Source: Ligilactobacillus hayakitensis DSM 18933 = JCM 14209
GTDB lineage: Bacteria > Bacillota > Bacilli > Lactobacillales > Lactobacillaceae
DNA length: 64,000 bases
Direction of reading: 5' to 3'
Assembly (NCBI RefSeq): GCF_000615845.1
Contig: NZ_BAML01000004.1
Span: forward strand, 1-64,000
Shown here: positions 37,774 to 47,092 of the stretch, piece by piece
Layout: each line of letters begins with the position of its first letter
Numbering within the stretch: the first letter of the stretch is position 1
Notes under the pieces: generated by a model
What the model was told of the DNA's origin: nothing
Databases searched by the model: none
Seen by the model: only the letters and a program-made list of their open reading frames with translations
Program-made: the position numbers and the translations under genes

Positions 37774-37959
37774 CTATTTTAGTATATTTTTTCGTTCCTT
37801 TATTAATATTTCCAATTCATTTAATTGCTTTTCATTTGCAATTTCACGAATAAATTTTCTAGCATATGAACCATACTGATAATTTCTTTGTTTATCTCTA
37901 TTTTTGTTTTTCCAACGCCTATTTGCTTTCAACTGTGCCTCTGATGTTTTTTTTACCAT
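37774..37959 (-). CDS. Small basic phage protein (61 aa)
   Basis: MVKKTSEAQLKANRRWKNKN, then FIREIANEKQLNELEILIKERK. The arrangement resembles small phage proteins of lactobacilli that start with KTSEAQxKAxxRW and end in a helical ribbon-helix-helix-like part. It may bind DNA. ATG 37959 has AGGTG 9 bp upstream. Second gene of the cassette. Confidence 0.5.
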   Translation of the reverse strand: MVKKTSEAQLKANRRWKNKNRDKQRNYQYGSYARKFIREIANEKQLNELEILIKERKNILK

Positions 37960-37974
37960 TTTTATCACACCTAA

Positions 37975-38439
37975 TTATAGCTGATTGTATTCTATCTTAA
38001 ACGTCTTGCTATTAAATTCCTCTATTTTTTCTTTTATACATTCTCCACGTATTGAATAGCGGTGAAGTTTACCTTTATATAAATAACACTGATACAAAAA
38101 ACCATCTTTAAACATTAAAGTTACACTTGGGTTATATAAAAAACGTTCTTTATATTCTTTCGGATGATCTTGAGCATACAAAACACCTATAAAAGTTCCT
38201 AAAAGATTACCAAATAAACTTCCTAAAATTCCCCATCTAAATTTATGACTTTCATATCTAGTTTCTAATTTTTCTTCGCTATTAACACTACCTTGTAACA
38301 AATCGCTATACTTATATAGCTTACATTTTTCGGTGTCCCAGTATGAGATTAAGATTTGTCTTTTTTTATCATTAAAATATATGTTCTTACACTTTAAATC
38401 ACTATCTAAGATAAAATCTATCTTTTCGCTCCAATTCAC
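37975..38439 (-). CDS. Membrane protein with glycine-rich span (154 aa)
   Basis: A soluble N-terminal part (ISYWDTEKCKLYKYSDLL) is followed by one glycine-zipper-like span (WGILGSLFGNLLGTFIGVLYA) and a second soluble part. The layout recalls small membrane proteins that alter the envelope, but no family is recognised. The GTG at 38439 with AAGG at 9 bp is preferred; GTG at 38448 is an alternative. First gene of the cassette, with its own -10 element upstream. Confidence 0.5.
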   Translation of the reverse strand: MNWSEKIDFILDSDLKCKNIYFNDKKRQILISYWDTEKCKLYKYSDLLQGSVNSEEKLETRYESHKFRWGILGSLFGNLLGTFIGVLYAQDHPKEYKERFLYNPSVTLMFKDGFLYQCYLYKGKLHRYSIRGECIKEKIEEFNSKTFKIEYNQL

Positions 38440-38465
38440 ATAAACCACCTTCTTTATTTACCAAT

Positions 38466-38471
38466 ATTATA
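38466..38471 (-). promoter_or_regulatory. -10 element of the tail-module cassette
   Basis: A perfect TATAAT on the minus strand lies 27 bp upstream of GTG 38439. The -35 region is weak (TTCTTT at 17 bp). It would allow expression independent of the late transcript. Confidence 0.45.
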
Positions 38472-38509
38472 TAACATATTAAGTTATAAAAGAAGTGATT
38501 TATAAAAAA

Positions 38510-39135
38510 TTACTTTCCCCGTAAGCGTCTTAACGCTTCTCTTGGCGTAACTGGTCTATCTTCCTTAGCTTTAGCAGACATTACTTCAACTATCGTTTCA
38601 AATTCTTCTTCATCGCTAACAGATATCGCTATACCAGATTCCAACATCAATTTCTGTTGTAGGTATAGCAAGTCTTGATATTCATTTTGAGTATCAATTA
38701 AAGTATCTGCTAAGCGTCTAATTCTTTTTTTGGATCTTTATCCTTTTTAACTTCTGAATTCATCATAGCTTTAATATCTTCTTCGGATTGGCCTTTAATT
38801 CGCATAATTACATAATTAATATAATTACCTAATTCTTCAAAAGTTAAGTTATCTTCAGCAAGATCACGCTCTTTATTAGATAAATTCAAAGCTTTTTGCA
38901 AGAAATCAAAAGCACTGTCAGCAAATTCAATTTCCGCGTTATTCATTTTAATTGCATTGTTAATAAAATCTTCATTGCTGGTATCTCTTTCTTTTAGTAA
39001 TTCAGCTCTATCTTGCTCAATACCTAGCTTTAATAGTTTATTCATCATCATATCAGCTAATTTGATCTTCTTAACCGTTACTTTAATAAAAACTGGTTTC
39101 TTTAATCCAAGTTTTTTTGTATTAATTTTAACCAT
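38510..39135 (-). CDS. Tail assembly chaperones gpG and gpGT (programmed -1 frameshift)
   Basis: The gpG-like frame (38710–39135, 141 aa) ends DPKKELDA. An A7 run at 38731–38725 (CCAAAAAAAG) lets ribosomes slip back one base. The -1 frame then continues RIRRLADTLIDTQNEYQDLL to the stop at 38510, giving a fusion of about 208 residues ending RLRGK. Position between major tail protein and tape measure is diagnostic. Both products guide tail-tube assembly around the tape measure. Confidence 0.88.
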
Positions 39136-39183
39136 AATAAATAATCCTCCAACGTTTCACATTTCTCGTCTCTGTTTATCTAA

Positions 39184-39879
39184 TTAATGTAATTCAGAAC
39201 CGCCATCAACTGCTACGCTATTAGTCTTGGTTCCGCCCGGAATTTTAAGGCTTGCAACACCATCAAAACCACCAAAAACTTCTTTGAACATTGCATTAAT
39301 ATCAAATCCTGCTTCATCATCAGCCCAAACCTTATAAGGTTGTGTTACTCCTTTATCATCAACAAAAGTTGTATCTTTAATTGGAGCTAAAGCTTGATAG
39401 GTCAAAGCAGTATCAGCTTCTGTAATATTGTTATTATCAGTACCGTGGTTTTGTGCTGGTTGAGTTAATTCACCATTTGCAAAGCCTTCATAAATTCTTG
39501 TTCCGTCCATATCTTCAGAACAAATTAATAATGCCACATTAGGCTTAGAACCAGATGTAAGCACGTAACCACCTTTACCATCAGATACATATCCTTTTAG
39601 GCGGTTTAATAAATCTTTTTTGATATCTAACATAGTTAAGGCAACTTGTGGTTGTTGTTTACCATGAGTGATACGCTTAGCTTTATTATTTGCCCATTTA
39701 ATTGTACCGTTTTGTTCTAAACCAGTAATATTAGCAGTTGTAGCACCTTCTCCATCGCCATCAACTACTTCAACTCCTAATTCACTAACACCTTTTTTAG
39801 CATCTTTAATAATATCGCCTTTATCGTCAACGATACCAAATGCTGCGTATAAAATACCATGAGTTGTTGCTCCTGCCAT
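39184..39879 (-). CDS. Major tail protein
   Basis: Tail-tube subunit of 231 residues. It is beta-rich and acidic (YAAFGIVDDKGDIIKDAKKGVSELG at the N-terminus, ICSEDMDGTRIYEGFANGE in the middle). Size, composition and the place between DUF806 and gpG genes fit the phi13-type major tail protein family. It polymerises around the tape measure to form the DNA channel. Confidence 0.85.
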   Translation of the reverse strand: MAGATTHGILYAAFGIVDDKGDIIKDAKKGVSELGVEVVDGDGEGATTANITGLEQNGTIKWANNKAKRITHGKQQPQVALTMLDIKKDLLNRLKGYVSDGKGGYVLTSGSKPNVALLICSEDMDGTRIYEGFANGELTQPAQNHGTDNNNITEADTALTYQALAPIKDTTFVDDKGVTQPYKVWADDEAGFDINAMFKEVFGGFDGVASLKIPGGTKTNSVAVDGGSELH

Positions 39880-39880
39880 T

Positions 39881-40258
39881 CTATATACCTTCTTTCACTT
39901 TTAAAATTTTTGAAAAATAAAAAACCTTAGTCCATTGTTTAGTGTCTGGGTCCTTAATTCTATTCCTTGAAGTTTCAATCTCCCAATCATCATTATTGAA
40001 TAGTTGAGCTAATTCTATTTCGTGATTTTGAAAATCATCGCCACTCAATTTATAGAAAATTTGAACTTCAACCCCTACTTGCCAATACTTGATCTTCATA
40101 TTGGCATAAAGACTAGGTTCATTTAAATATTCAGTAATTAATACTGTATTTTTATTTGTATTTACTTCCACATTACTTGGAATAGAACCAGAGTATAACT
40201 CATCTATCCAAGTAATATCCTTCATCAATTTTTTTGCTATCGTGGTTGGTGTTTCCAC
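39881..40258 (-). CDS. Tail terminator / completion protein (DUF806-like)
   Basis: Protein of 125 residues with ITWIDELYSGSIPSNVEVN and YWQVGVEVQIFYKL, typical of DUF806 proteins upstream of the major tail gene. It probably caps the tail tube or joins tail to neck. Its stop is adjacent to the major tail start. Confidence 0.75.
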   Translation of the reverse strand: METPTTIAKKLMKDITWIDELYSGSIPSNVEVNTNKNTVLITEYLNEPSLYANMKIKYWQVGVEVQIFYKLSGDDFQNHEIELAQLFNNDDWEIETSRNRIKDPDTKQWTKVFYFSKILKVKEGI

Positions 40259-40653
40259 TACTTACCACCTCGCATTATTTTGTCATATTCAGCCTTATTA
40301 GCTAGTAGAACTTCCGTCTTGGACTCATTAACAGTATTATCTACAAAATGAGTTGCTGGCATTTTAACTGTGCCATCATTTAAAAATCTAGCAATATAAG
40401 CCTTTTTACCAAAACCAACTGTTGAGCTGCCGTCTTCTTGACCGTCAACATTAGTATCTTGTGACATAACATATTCTTTTAAATGCTTTTCTTTCTTGTG
40501 ATTTAACTTAGAAACTGGTGTATTTTTTCGTAAATTCTCTTCTAGTACTTTAGCTCCCGCTTGAGTGATTTTCTTTTTTTGCTCCATATTAGGAACAAGT
40601 TTATTCAAACTCTTACTAAAGTCTTGTAGTAATTTTTCAAAATCATTAGCCAC
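40258..40653 (-). CDS. HK97 gp10-like neck protein
   Basis: Protein of 131 residues with the gp10-like pattern: GAKVLEENLRKNTPVSK, then DGSSTVGFGKKAYIARFLNDGTVKMPATHF. The GTG at 40653 behind AAAGGAG gives MANDFEKLLQDFSK; the frame runs further upstream inside the previous gene, but that part has no RBS. It belongs to the head–tail connection. Confidence 0.82.
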   Translation of the reverse strand: MANDFEKLLQDFSKSLNKLVPNMEQKKKITQAGAKVLEENLRKNTPVSKLNHKKEKHLKEYVMSQDTNVDGQEDGSSTVGFGKKAYIARFLNDGTVKMPATHFVDNTVNESKTEVLLANKAEYDKIMRGGK

Positions 40654-41002
40654 GCTTGCCAGCTCCTTTCTTTTTCCTAATAACCACATAGTCATAAGCC
40701 ATATAGTTATTAGTATCATCAGGAGAGATAGACACTACTTCATAAGTTTCATTTTTATATTTAGCTAATGTGGCTTCTTGAACTTTATCATTGTGTCTAA
40801 TTGCCACAGTTAGAGTATCATCAAGCCCTAAGCCTGTTAACTGAAACTGTTGAAACATGGTTCGTCTCTGCGGTGCACACCAACATTTAAACAAGCCAAC
40901 TGGCTTTTCAACTGTATCTCCAGTTAAATCATCAGCTACAAAATTAACAGTCTGGAACTCGATACGCTGATTAAATGAAGAATGTAATAACTTCTTAGGC
41001 AT
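40646..41002 (-). CDS. Head–tail joining (head closure) protein
   Basis: Protein of 118 residues. ATG 41002 follows GAAGGTG. FNQRIEFQTVNF, CWCAPQRRTMFQQF and YEVVSISPDDTNNYMAYDYVVIR match the head-closure family (SPP1 gp16/HK97 gp9-like). It overlaps both neighbours slightly, as usual for neck genes. Confidence 0.8.
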   Translation of the reverse strand: MPKKLLHSSFNQRIEFQTVNFVADDLTGDTVEKPVGLFKCWCAPQRRTMFQQFQLTGLGLDDTLTVAIRHNDKVQEATLAKYKNETYEVVSISPDDTNNYMAYDYVVIRKKKGAGKRG

Positions 41003-41318
41003 CGCTATCACCTTCTTCATATAACGCCAGTTTCCCACGTAACTGTGAGATTATCGCATTTAAAGTTAGATTAATAGGATAAGTCATTACATCTTGTAAA
41101 GCCACTCTGTAATCATAATAAGCACCAGCTAAAGCTAAAATTGCTATTTTTTGAATTGCAATAACATCTTCTTGTTGCCAAAATTCATTATCGCCACCTA
41201 CTGCAGTTTTAATATAAACTTCAGCAGCATTAATATATGAATTTAGTAATCTATCGTCATCATCAACATCAATTCTAAGAGATAACTTTAAATCATCGAG
41301 TAATATTTCCTTATCCAT
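40995..41318 (-). CDS. Head–tail connector (gp6-like adaptor)
   Basis: Protein of 107 residues with DLKLSLRIDVDDDDRLLNSYINAAEVYIKTAVG, the helical start of the gp6-like (HK97) connector family. A further helix pair (AILALAGAYYDYRVALQD) follows. It forms a ring under the portal. It lies directly after the capsid gene. Confidence 0.87.
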   Translation of the reverse strand: MDKEILLDDLKLSLRIDVDDDDRLLNSYINAAEVYIKTAVGGDNEFWQQEDVIAIQKIAILALAGAYYDYRVALQDVMTYPINLTLNAIISQLRGKLALYEEGDSDA

Positions 41319-41329
41319 CTAAATCACCT

Positions 41330-42529
41330 CTAAGCTTTAGATGTGCCTGCTAAATTAGCTTCTTGATCTTTAATAGTTTTGAACGAACCAGCTACCCAAG
41401 CTTCACTATCAGTTGCTACTACGTCAAAACGATCAATTACACGAACTTTAGTTAAATCTTTTTCAAACGCTCCTCCACCAATGTTAGTAGATAATAGAGA
41501 CATATTTTCACGATCAAACAATGTTACTGCTTGTTTTAGATCACCATAGTATAATGGATGATTTCCAGAATTATCTGGTAACCAACGATCAGCAATTTCA
41601 ATTACTCGCTTACCTTTAATGATGTATTGATCTGGTTGTTTAGGATCTGGTTGTAATAAGTAACGTCCCATTGCATCCTTAACTTTAGCTAAAGTATTCA
41701 AACCAGATGTATTAGTCATCAAGAATGACGTTGTTTTAATTGCAGGATCTACTCCTGTATTAATTAAATCGATAATACCGTCAAAATCTGCAATAGTTGG
41801 TTTCTTAGGTGCCTTATTCATTACATCAATAATTGCCTTGTTACGTGTAACTACTACCTTTTTAGCAATCCATGCAGATAACCAAGCTAAGATATTTTCT
41901 GCAGTATCTTTCAATAAAGTATTTGTGACAGTAGTAATACCTGCATAACGTTTAATTGCGAACTTGATTAATGTTAGTTTTGGATCATCATTATCGCCAA
42001 TTGCTGCAGTTTCATCATCTAGATTAGCTAATGGTGTAACATCAGTCCATTTTTCAAACACACGAGAACCACTTGGCATAGATACAGATTCACGATTTAC
42101 GTATTGTTCTAATGAATCATAACGGCGTACTAATTGATGAATAGCTGTTTGAATATCTTCAGGAATTGTTAGGCCAGCATTATTACCACTATCATCTTTA
42201 GAAGATGTAACCATCGCTAATACTTTAGGATCGTTATTCATCATACCAATAAAATCTTTAACGAATTTTGCTTTTAAATCTTTTTCATTATCATTCAATG
42301 GTTCTTTTACACTATCTGGCATGTTATAAACTTGTTCAGCTCGTGCAGTATCTAATTGTTCTTTTAAACTATCACGACGTGCAACTTCTTTATCACGTTG
42401 CGCTTTCAAGTTAGCAAATTTTTCTTCATCGTAATTATCATCAATTAAAGCAGCGTTAATTTGCATGTTTAAATCTGCTACTTTTTGCCCAGATTCAATC
42501 CAAGCGTTATTAAGTTCATTAATATTCAT
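41330..42529 (-). CDS. HK97-fold major capsid protein
   Basis: Protein of 399 residues. The N-terminal 100 residues are coiled coil (NLKAQRDKEVARRDSLKEQLDT), the scaffold-like delta domain removed by the prohead protease. The HK97 fold follows (GLTIPEDIQTAIHQLVRRYDSLEQYV, PLYYGDLKQAVTLFDRENMSL, RVIDRFDVVATDSEAWV). The preceding protease gene supports maturation cleavage. Confidence 0.93.
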   Translation of the reverse strand: MNINELNNAWIESGQKVADLNMQINAALIDDNYDEEKFANLKAQRDKEVARRDSLKEQLDTARAEQVYNMPDSVKEPLNDNEKDLKAKFVKDFIGMMNNDPKVLAMVTSSKDDSGNNAGLTIPEDIQTAIHQLVRRYDSLEQYVNRESVSMPSGSRVFEKWTDVTPLANLDDETAAIGDNDDPKLTLIKFAIKRYAGITTVTNTLLKDTAENILAWLSAWIAKKVVVTRNKAIIDVMNKAPKKPTIADFDGIIDLINTGVDPAIKTTSFLMTNTSGLNTLAKVKDAMGRYLLQPDPKQPDQYIIKGKRVIEIADRWLPDNSGNHPLYYGDLKQAVTLFDRENMSLLSTNIGGGAFEKDLTKVRVIDRFDVVATDSEAWVAGSFKTIKDQEANLAGTSKA

Positions 42530-42532
42530 GTT

Positions 42533-43252
42533 TTACTTCCTTCTTTCCATTAAAATAGCCAGTTTCTTATCCTTTAAACTTGGATTTTCAAACTGGCTTG
42601 TTTCTTTATTTTGTTGTTTGTCTGCTTTTAAAATTAAATTCATTAACTTATTAATAGCTGATTTACTAGGTATATCTTCCATAGAATTCATAACTGGTTC
42701 ATCTTCTTCATTAACGAACATAATTTCATCAGCAAAACCTTTATCTACTGCATCTTGAGCAGTCAACCATGTTTCATTTGACATCATTTGTAAAAGGTCA
42801 GATTGTTTCATGCCTGTTTTTAATTCATAGGCACTGGCAATCGATTCATCAATTCCACTTAAAACACCTGCTTCATGATTTAAATCATCAGCATTGCCGT
42901 CTACACGAGTCCACGCTTTATGTATCATGATTTGAGCTGTTGGTGCAATTGATACTGTATCTCCTGCCATTGCAATTACTGATGCAGCGGATGCAGCTAA
43001 CCCTGTAACATTAACTTTTACATTAGATTTATTATTCTTTAACATACTATAAATTTCAGAGGCAACAAATACATCGCCACCATTCGATGCAATATCAACA
43101 ACAATATCGTCATCACCTTCAGCAACTTCTTCATCTAAAATTGCTGATACTTTTTTAGGGCTTGTACAAGTCATGCCAAAATAATCATAGAACATCGCTG
43201 TATTATCATCAACAATATCTCCTTTAATTAGAACTTTCCGCATCGCTATCAC
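42533..43252 (-). CDS. ClpP-like prohead protease
   Basis: S14-family serine protease of 239 residues with DIASNGGDVFVASEIYSML, VTGLAASAASVIAMAGD (nucleophile Ser) and IMIHKAWTRVDGNADDL (catalytic His). It cleaves the capsid delta domain. The C-terminal extension (SLKDKKLAILMERRK) is seen in phage forms. It overlaps the portal gene by 29 bp. Confidence 0.9.
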   Translation of the reverse strand: MIAMRKVLIKGDIVDDNTAMFYDYFGMTCTSPKKVSAILDEEVAEGDDDIVVDIASNGGDVFVASEIYSMLKNNKSNVKVNVTGLAASAASVIAMAGDTVSIAPTAQIMIHKAWTRVDGNADDLNHEAGVLSGIDESIASAYELKTGMKQSDLLQMMSNETWLTAQDAVDKGFADEIMFVNEEDEPVMNSMEDIPSKSAINKLMNLILKADKQQNKETSQFENPSLKDKKLAILMERRK

Positions 43253-44390
43253 CCCCTTTCGATTTTAACAATGCAGGTTGTGCTTCTGGTAAATCTTTTG
43301 GAAAATAACCAGTTTCTTGAAGTAAGTATCTAGCTTGATTATGTGCCAACATACCATTTTTAGTTAAACCAGATAATACTTGAGCGTATCCATCTTGTAG
43401 TGGATCTATTGCTGGTCTAATATTGTATCTAATATCCGCATTTAACTTATTATCAAGCTCTGATACGATTGATTCCATATATCGAGATAAAGCATTAGCA
43501 TACATTCCTTTTATCTGGTCTAAAGATGACTGTTGGTCTCCTTGACCGTTTAAATAAGAATTGGGAATACCATACACCTTAGCAATTTGATTACCAGTCC
43601 AATCAGCTTGTGCTAATAATTTAGCAATATCCGATTTTATTTCTAAAGGTGAATATTCTTCTAAATCATCAATTACAACTGGTCCATTATTTGCAGCTTG
43701 AACTTGCCTCATAAATTGTTTAGAACGTAAAGCTTTTAATTTCCAATCAATAGTACCTTCTTTTTTGATTTTCAAAATACCAGGAGCCATAATTGCTTGA
43801 CTTAATGCAGCTCTAGTTAATTTATTAGAATCATTTTTAATGTTCAGTTCATTAGCTAAAGCAGATAAAGGACTGATACCAGTCATACCACCGTTTTTTG
43901 AAAGTAATCTAAAATGTAAAATATCATTTTGTGGGACATTCATTTTTACTCCAATTTTTGGCTCGTCAAAGGTAATATTGTAAATTAAACCTGAACCGTC
44001 ATCTAGTAAATATGTACTAACCTGTGATGGTCTCAAATATTCCCAATGATTATCTATACCATTAATGTTTCGCCAACGATATATAAAAGCTTCTCCACCC
44101 AACAATAACTGAGCAAATACTGCTTGCCAAAAGGCATGACTATTTGATGTTAAAGTTGGATTATCAATTATTCCTTGATATCTAGTCTTACTACTAATAA
44201 TTTTTGACGATGCTAAATCTCCAGATAATTGAAAGATTGCTGAATAAATGTCAGAATTTTTTAAAGCTTCTTTAGCACTGATGTAAGTATTACTATTCTC
44301 ACCAGTCATAAAGTCTAAGACATTTTCATCGCCAAATGGCACACTCATGGTTGCTGTTTTTAAAGCGTTATTAATATTGAATATTGGCAT
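43224..44390 (-). CDS. HK97-type portal protein
   Basis: Portal of 388 residues with LKNSDIYSAIFQLSGDLAS, LLGGEAFIYRWRNINGI, DILHFRLLSKNGGMTGISPL and AKVYGIPNSYLNGQGDQQSS. It forms the dodecameric DNA gate. This family differs from the SPP1-type portal fragments at 8322 and 22748, so those scraps come from another phage. Confidence 0.92.
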   Translation of the reverse strand: MPIFNINNALKTATMSVPFGDENVLDFMTGENSNTYISAKEALKNSDIYSAIFQLSGDLASSKIISSKTRYQGIIDNPTLTSNSHAFWQAVFAQLLLGGEAFIYRWRNINGIDNHWEYLRPSQVSTYLLDDGSGLIYNITFDEPKIGVKMNVPQNDILHFRLLSKNGGMTGISPLSALANELNIKNDSNKLTRAALSQAIMAPGILKIKKEGTIDWKLKALRSKQFMRQVQAANNGPVVIDDLEEYSPLEIKSDIAKLLAQADWTGNQIAKVYGIPNSYLNGQGDQQSSLDQIKGMYANALSRYMESIVSELDNKLNADIRYNIRPAIDPLQDGYAQVLSGLTKNGMLAHNQARYLLQETGYFPKDLPEAQPALLKSKGGDSDAESSN

Positions 44391-44593
44391 TAACTATCAC
44401 CTCGCTTTCGTTCAGAGATGACTTCAACTAGCCAACCTAATACAAATAATATTAAGGATATTACGAACCATCCTAATGTAGTATTAACTCTAAAAGCTGT
44501 ATAATCTAGGACAATCATTGCTGAAATAAACAATAAAACGTCTGAAAGTTGCCATAAATATCCTATAATTCGTCTAAAAATCATCAAAATCAC
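44390..44593 (-). CDS. Small membrane protein between portal and terminase (DUF1056-like)
   Basis: Protein of 67 residues with two hydrophobic spans (YLWQLSDVLLFISAMIVLDY and GWFVISLILFVLGWLVEV) and a basic tail. Small membrane proteins of this sort, DUF1056, lie between terL and the portal gene in many lactic-acid-bacterium siphoviruses. Function unknown. Confidence 0.7.
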   Translation of the reverse strand: MILMIFRRIIGYLWQLSDVLLFISAMIVLDYTAFRVNTTLGWFVISLILFVLGWLVEVISERKRGDS

Positions 44594-46457
44594 CCCCTAA
44601 TAATCCAGATTCATCACTCATATACCAATCTTCAACTTGCTTAGTTGTCATTAATTCAACTTGTTTCGACTTATCATTAGCTATTCCAAAATCTTCGAAA
44701 TGGTACATTGCTTGATACATCGCATCAATAATCGCATCCACTACGTCAATTTTTAGCGTTGCTTTAGCTTTATCCACTTGAATACCGATTTTATCTTCAT
44801 AAATCTGAGCATTCATCAATGCTTTTTCCATGATTTTATCGTCAGGACGTGTAATTGTTCCTTCAATAAAGCACTTCTGCAAAAATTTTGTAGGATCTTT
44901 TAGCTCTGATGTCCGTTGCCTGATACCTTGCAATGGATAATCAGTATTTAACTCAAGTTGCTTTATTGTAGTGGTTGCTCCCCAATCATCATAGCCAAAG
45001 AAAATAACATTAAGATCATTATCGTGTATGTAGTTTAATAACCAATGATAAACCTGTTCTTCATTAATCAAACCTTGTGGATGACTGGTAATAGTACAAT
45101 AACCTTGCTTGGCTAATTCACGATAATTTATACCATCTTGCTTTTCTTTAGCCTCAATTGAACCAGCGTGTTGCCAAGGAATAAATGAATGTTGCTCAAC
45201 TCTCCATTTAGGAACACCATGATTGGCTGAATAAGGATATACAAATGCTATTGCAGTATTGTCAGAAAACATCGAATAGTCATAGCCGATATATACAGTC
45301 CTACCTTCAATATTGAAATTAGACTGGATAGCTCGTTCTATATCACTTAACTTCAAAAAACTATTGGTTGCTTCTGCTAACCATAAATTTAAATTCTTAT
45401 TTTGAAAGTCTGCTACATTACCAGATAGCATATCTGCATCACGTTTATCTTGTAATCCTTCCATTAAAACTTGTTTTTGACTATCTAGATATAATAAAGG
45501 ATTTGATTTATACCACGTTTCTGGCTTAAAAGTTTCATCTAAGCTATCTTGAGCCCAAATTAATCCTAAAAAGTTATCTGCATCACGCTTATAGTCTTGT
45601 TCCATCGCTTGCTGAATCATTTTTTGATCTTCATGAAATGGAACGCTAGGGTCTGGATAAGATGTTGATATCTGAATGAATTGATGATTAGGCACTTTAA
45701 CTTGACCTGAAATAATCTTACTAATCTTTTCTCTACTTTTTACTTCTCCAATTTCGTCAAAAATAGCTGTTGTAAAGTGAAAACTATCATATTGTCCTGA
45801 TTCATGAGAGATAGCACGTAAAACGTTATTCTTTTCTTTCATAATCATCTGATCGCTTTGAGCTTTAAAGTTAACAGTAGCAGCATAATCTTTAAACATA
45901 TCCGTCTTAACAATGTACTTCATCATTGTTTTAATATAACCAAATATCTTATTAGTCTGTTTAAAGTTAATTGATGCCACTAGATAATCTTGATTAGACA
46001 ATCCTAAACTTTCTATAAAGTAGGAGTAGCACATTAAAATTGCCATCAAGTAAGTTTTACCTTGTCCACGAGCAACAGATACCATCGCACGACTAAATCT
46101 TTTTCGCCCTTCTAAATTTCTCCAACCAAATAGCATACAAAAAATAAACTTTTGCCAATCCATTAATTCAGTTGGAGAATCTGTATCCACATTTGGACAC
46201 ATTGAGGCAAACAACAATAGTTTTTTAGCTTGTTTGACTGAATAACGATAAGGAAATTCCTTTGTGTTCTGCCTTTGCAAATCTCTTAGGTGTCTAAAAC
46301 AAGCTAGCTTTATTAGATATCCTGTTTCAATTTCTTCATCAAGTACTTTAAAAGCATATTTAGTACCTTCATCTTGATATTTCTTTCTAATATCTGAAAA
46401 ATCGATACTATGATATGTTCCTAAAACATCATGAGTTTGAGTCAAATCTACTTCCAC
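44574..46457 (-). CDS. terL: Terminase large subunit
   Basis: Packaging motor of 627 residues. The ATPase part has the Walker A variant VARGQGKTYL and Walker B TAIFDEIGE. The nuclease part has YIGYDYSMFSDNTAIAF (acidic residues) and DVVDAIIDAMYQAMYH. It moves DNA into proheads and cuts concatemers. It overlaps the small subunit by one base. Confidence 0.93.
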   Translation of the reverse strand: MEVDLTQTHDVLGTYHSIDFSDIRKKYQDEGTKYAFKVLDEEIETGYLIKLACFRHLRDLQRQNTKEFPYRYSVKQAKKLLLFASMCPNVDTDSPTELMDWQKFIFCMLFGWRNLEGRKRFSRAMVSVARGQGKTYLMAILMCYSYFIESLGLSNQDYLVASINFKQTNKIFGYIKTMMKYIVKTDMFKDYAATVNFKAQSDQMIMKEKNNVLRAISHESGQYDSFHFTTAIFDEIGEVKSREKISKIISGQVKVPNHQFIQISTSYPDPSVPFHEDQKMIQQAMEQDYKRDADNFLGLIWAQDSLDETFKPETWYKSNPLLYLDSQKQVLMEGLQDKRDADMLSGNVADFQNKNLNLWLAEATNSFLKLSDIERAIQSNFNIEGRTVYIGYDYSMFSDNTAIAFVYPYSANHGVPKWRVEQHSFIPWQHAGSIEAKEKQDGINYRELAKQGYCTITSHPQGLINEEQVYHWLLNYIHDNDLNVIFFGYDDWGATTTIKQLELNTDYPLQGIRQRTSELKDPTKFLQKCFIEGTITRPDDKIMEKALMNAQIYEDKIGIQVDKAKATLKIDVVDAIIDAMYQAMYHFEDFGIANDKSKQVELMTTKQVEDWYMSDESGLLGGDFDDF

Positions 46458-46918
46458 TAACTTTCACCTCCAAAAATCTTTGCTAATTTTTCAGTTGAAT
46501 CTTCTTTTTCTTTACTATCAACCAATTGCATCAATTCAGCTCGTGCTTTAGGAGATAAGCCCAGTTGACTACCAATACTGGTTATCTGTATACTAGCGTC
46601 TTTCATCGTTGCAACAGCTGGATTTTTACGATAACCAACGAAATCTTTACCCACTATCGAACCACTTGCGTCTTGAAGTGATTTAAATATCTTAGTTTGA
46701 ATGCCATTCTCTAAGACATCATCATAAGCTTGACGATAAATCTCATATTGCGAGCAGTACAATTCTACTAATGCAGTATCTATTCTTTTAACTCGCTCTG
46801 TACTTTCTAAAAAGGGCACGATTTTGCGCCAACATACCTTTGCTACTGTTCCTAAGTGCTTTGGCGGCGTACTGCTTAAACGCCCATCATTCTGCTGATA
46901 AAAGACTTTTTTAACCAC
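46457..46918 (-). CDS. terS: Terminase small subunit, P27 family
   Basis: Protein of 153 residues with PPKHLGTVAKVCWRKIVPFLES, a helical DNA-recognition middle part and SLQDASGSIVGKDFVGYRKNPAVATMKDA, matching P27-like small subunits. GTG 46918 follows AAAGGAGG; a frame from TTG 46936 would include this RBS. Confidence 0.88.
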   Translation of the reverse strand: MVKKVFYQQNDGRLSSTPPKHLGTVAKVCWRKIVPFLESTERVKRIDTALVELYCSQYEIYRQAYDDVLENGIQTKIFKSLQDASGSIVGKDFVGYRKNPAVATMKDASIQITSIGSQLGLSPKARAELMQLVDSKEKEDSTEKLAKIFGGES

Positions 46919-46937
46919 CGGCTTACCTCCTTTCAAT

Positions 46938-47040
46938 TGTGGTACCCCCCCTAGGTAAAAATTTCAGAAATTGCACTTTTTTATAAGGAGATTCCTATGT
47001 GTGCGCTCTTCCTTGTCTCCTAATAGGGGCGGGTATAAAT
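46938..47040. other. Candidate cos region
   Basis: The gene-free stretch between terS and HNH contains GTACCCCCCCTAGG (46943–46956) and a second GC-rich patch (GGGGCGGG, 47025–47032) in otherwise AT-rich DNA. P27-type terminases with an adjacent HNH gene use cohesive ends, and this gap is the usual cos location. The exact cut site is not identified. Confidence 0.45.
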
Positions 47041-47092
47041 TTAAATTTCCTTTTAATATAATTCATCCGATTTGTTTAAAATACATCTACGG

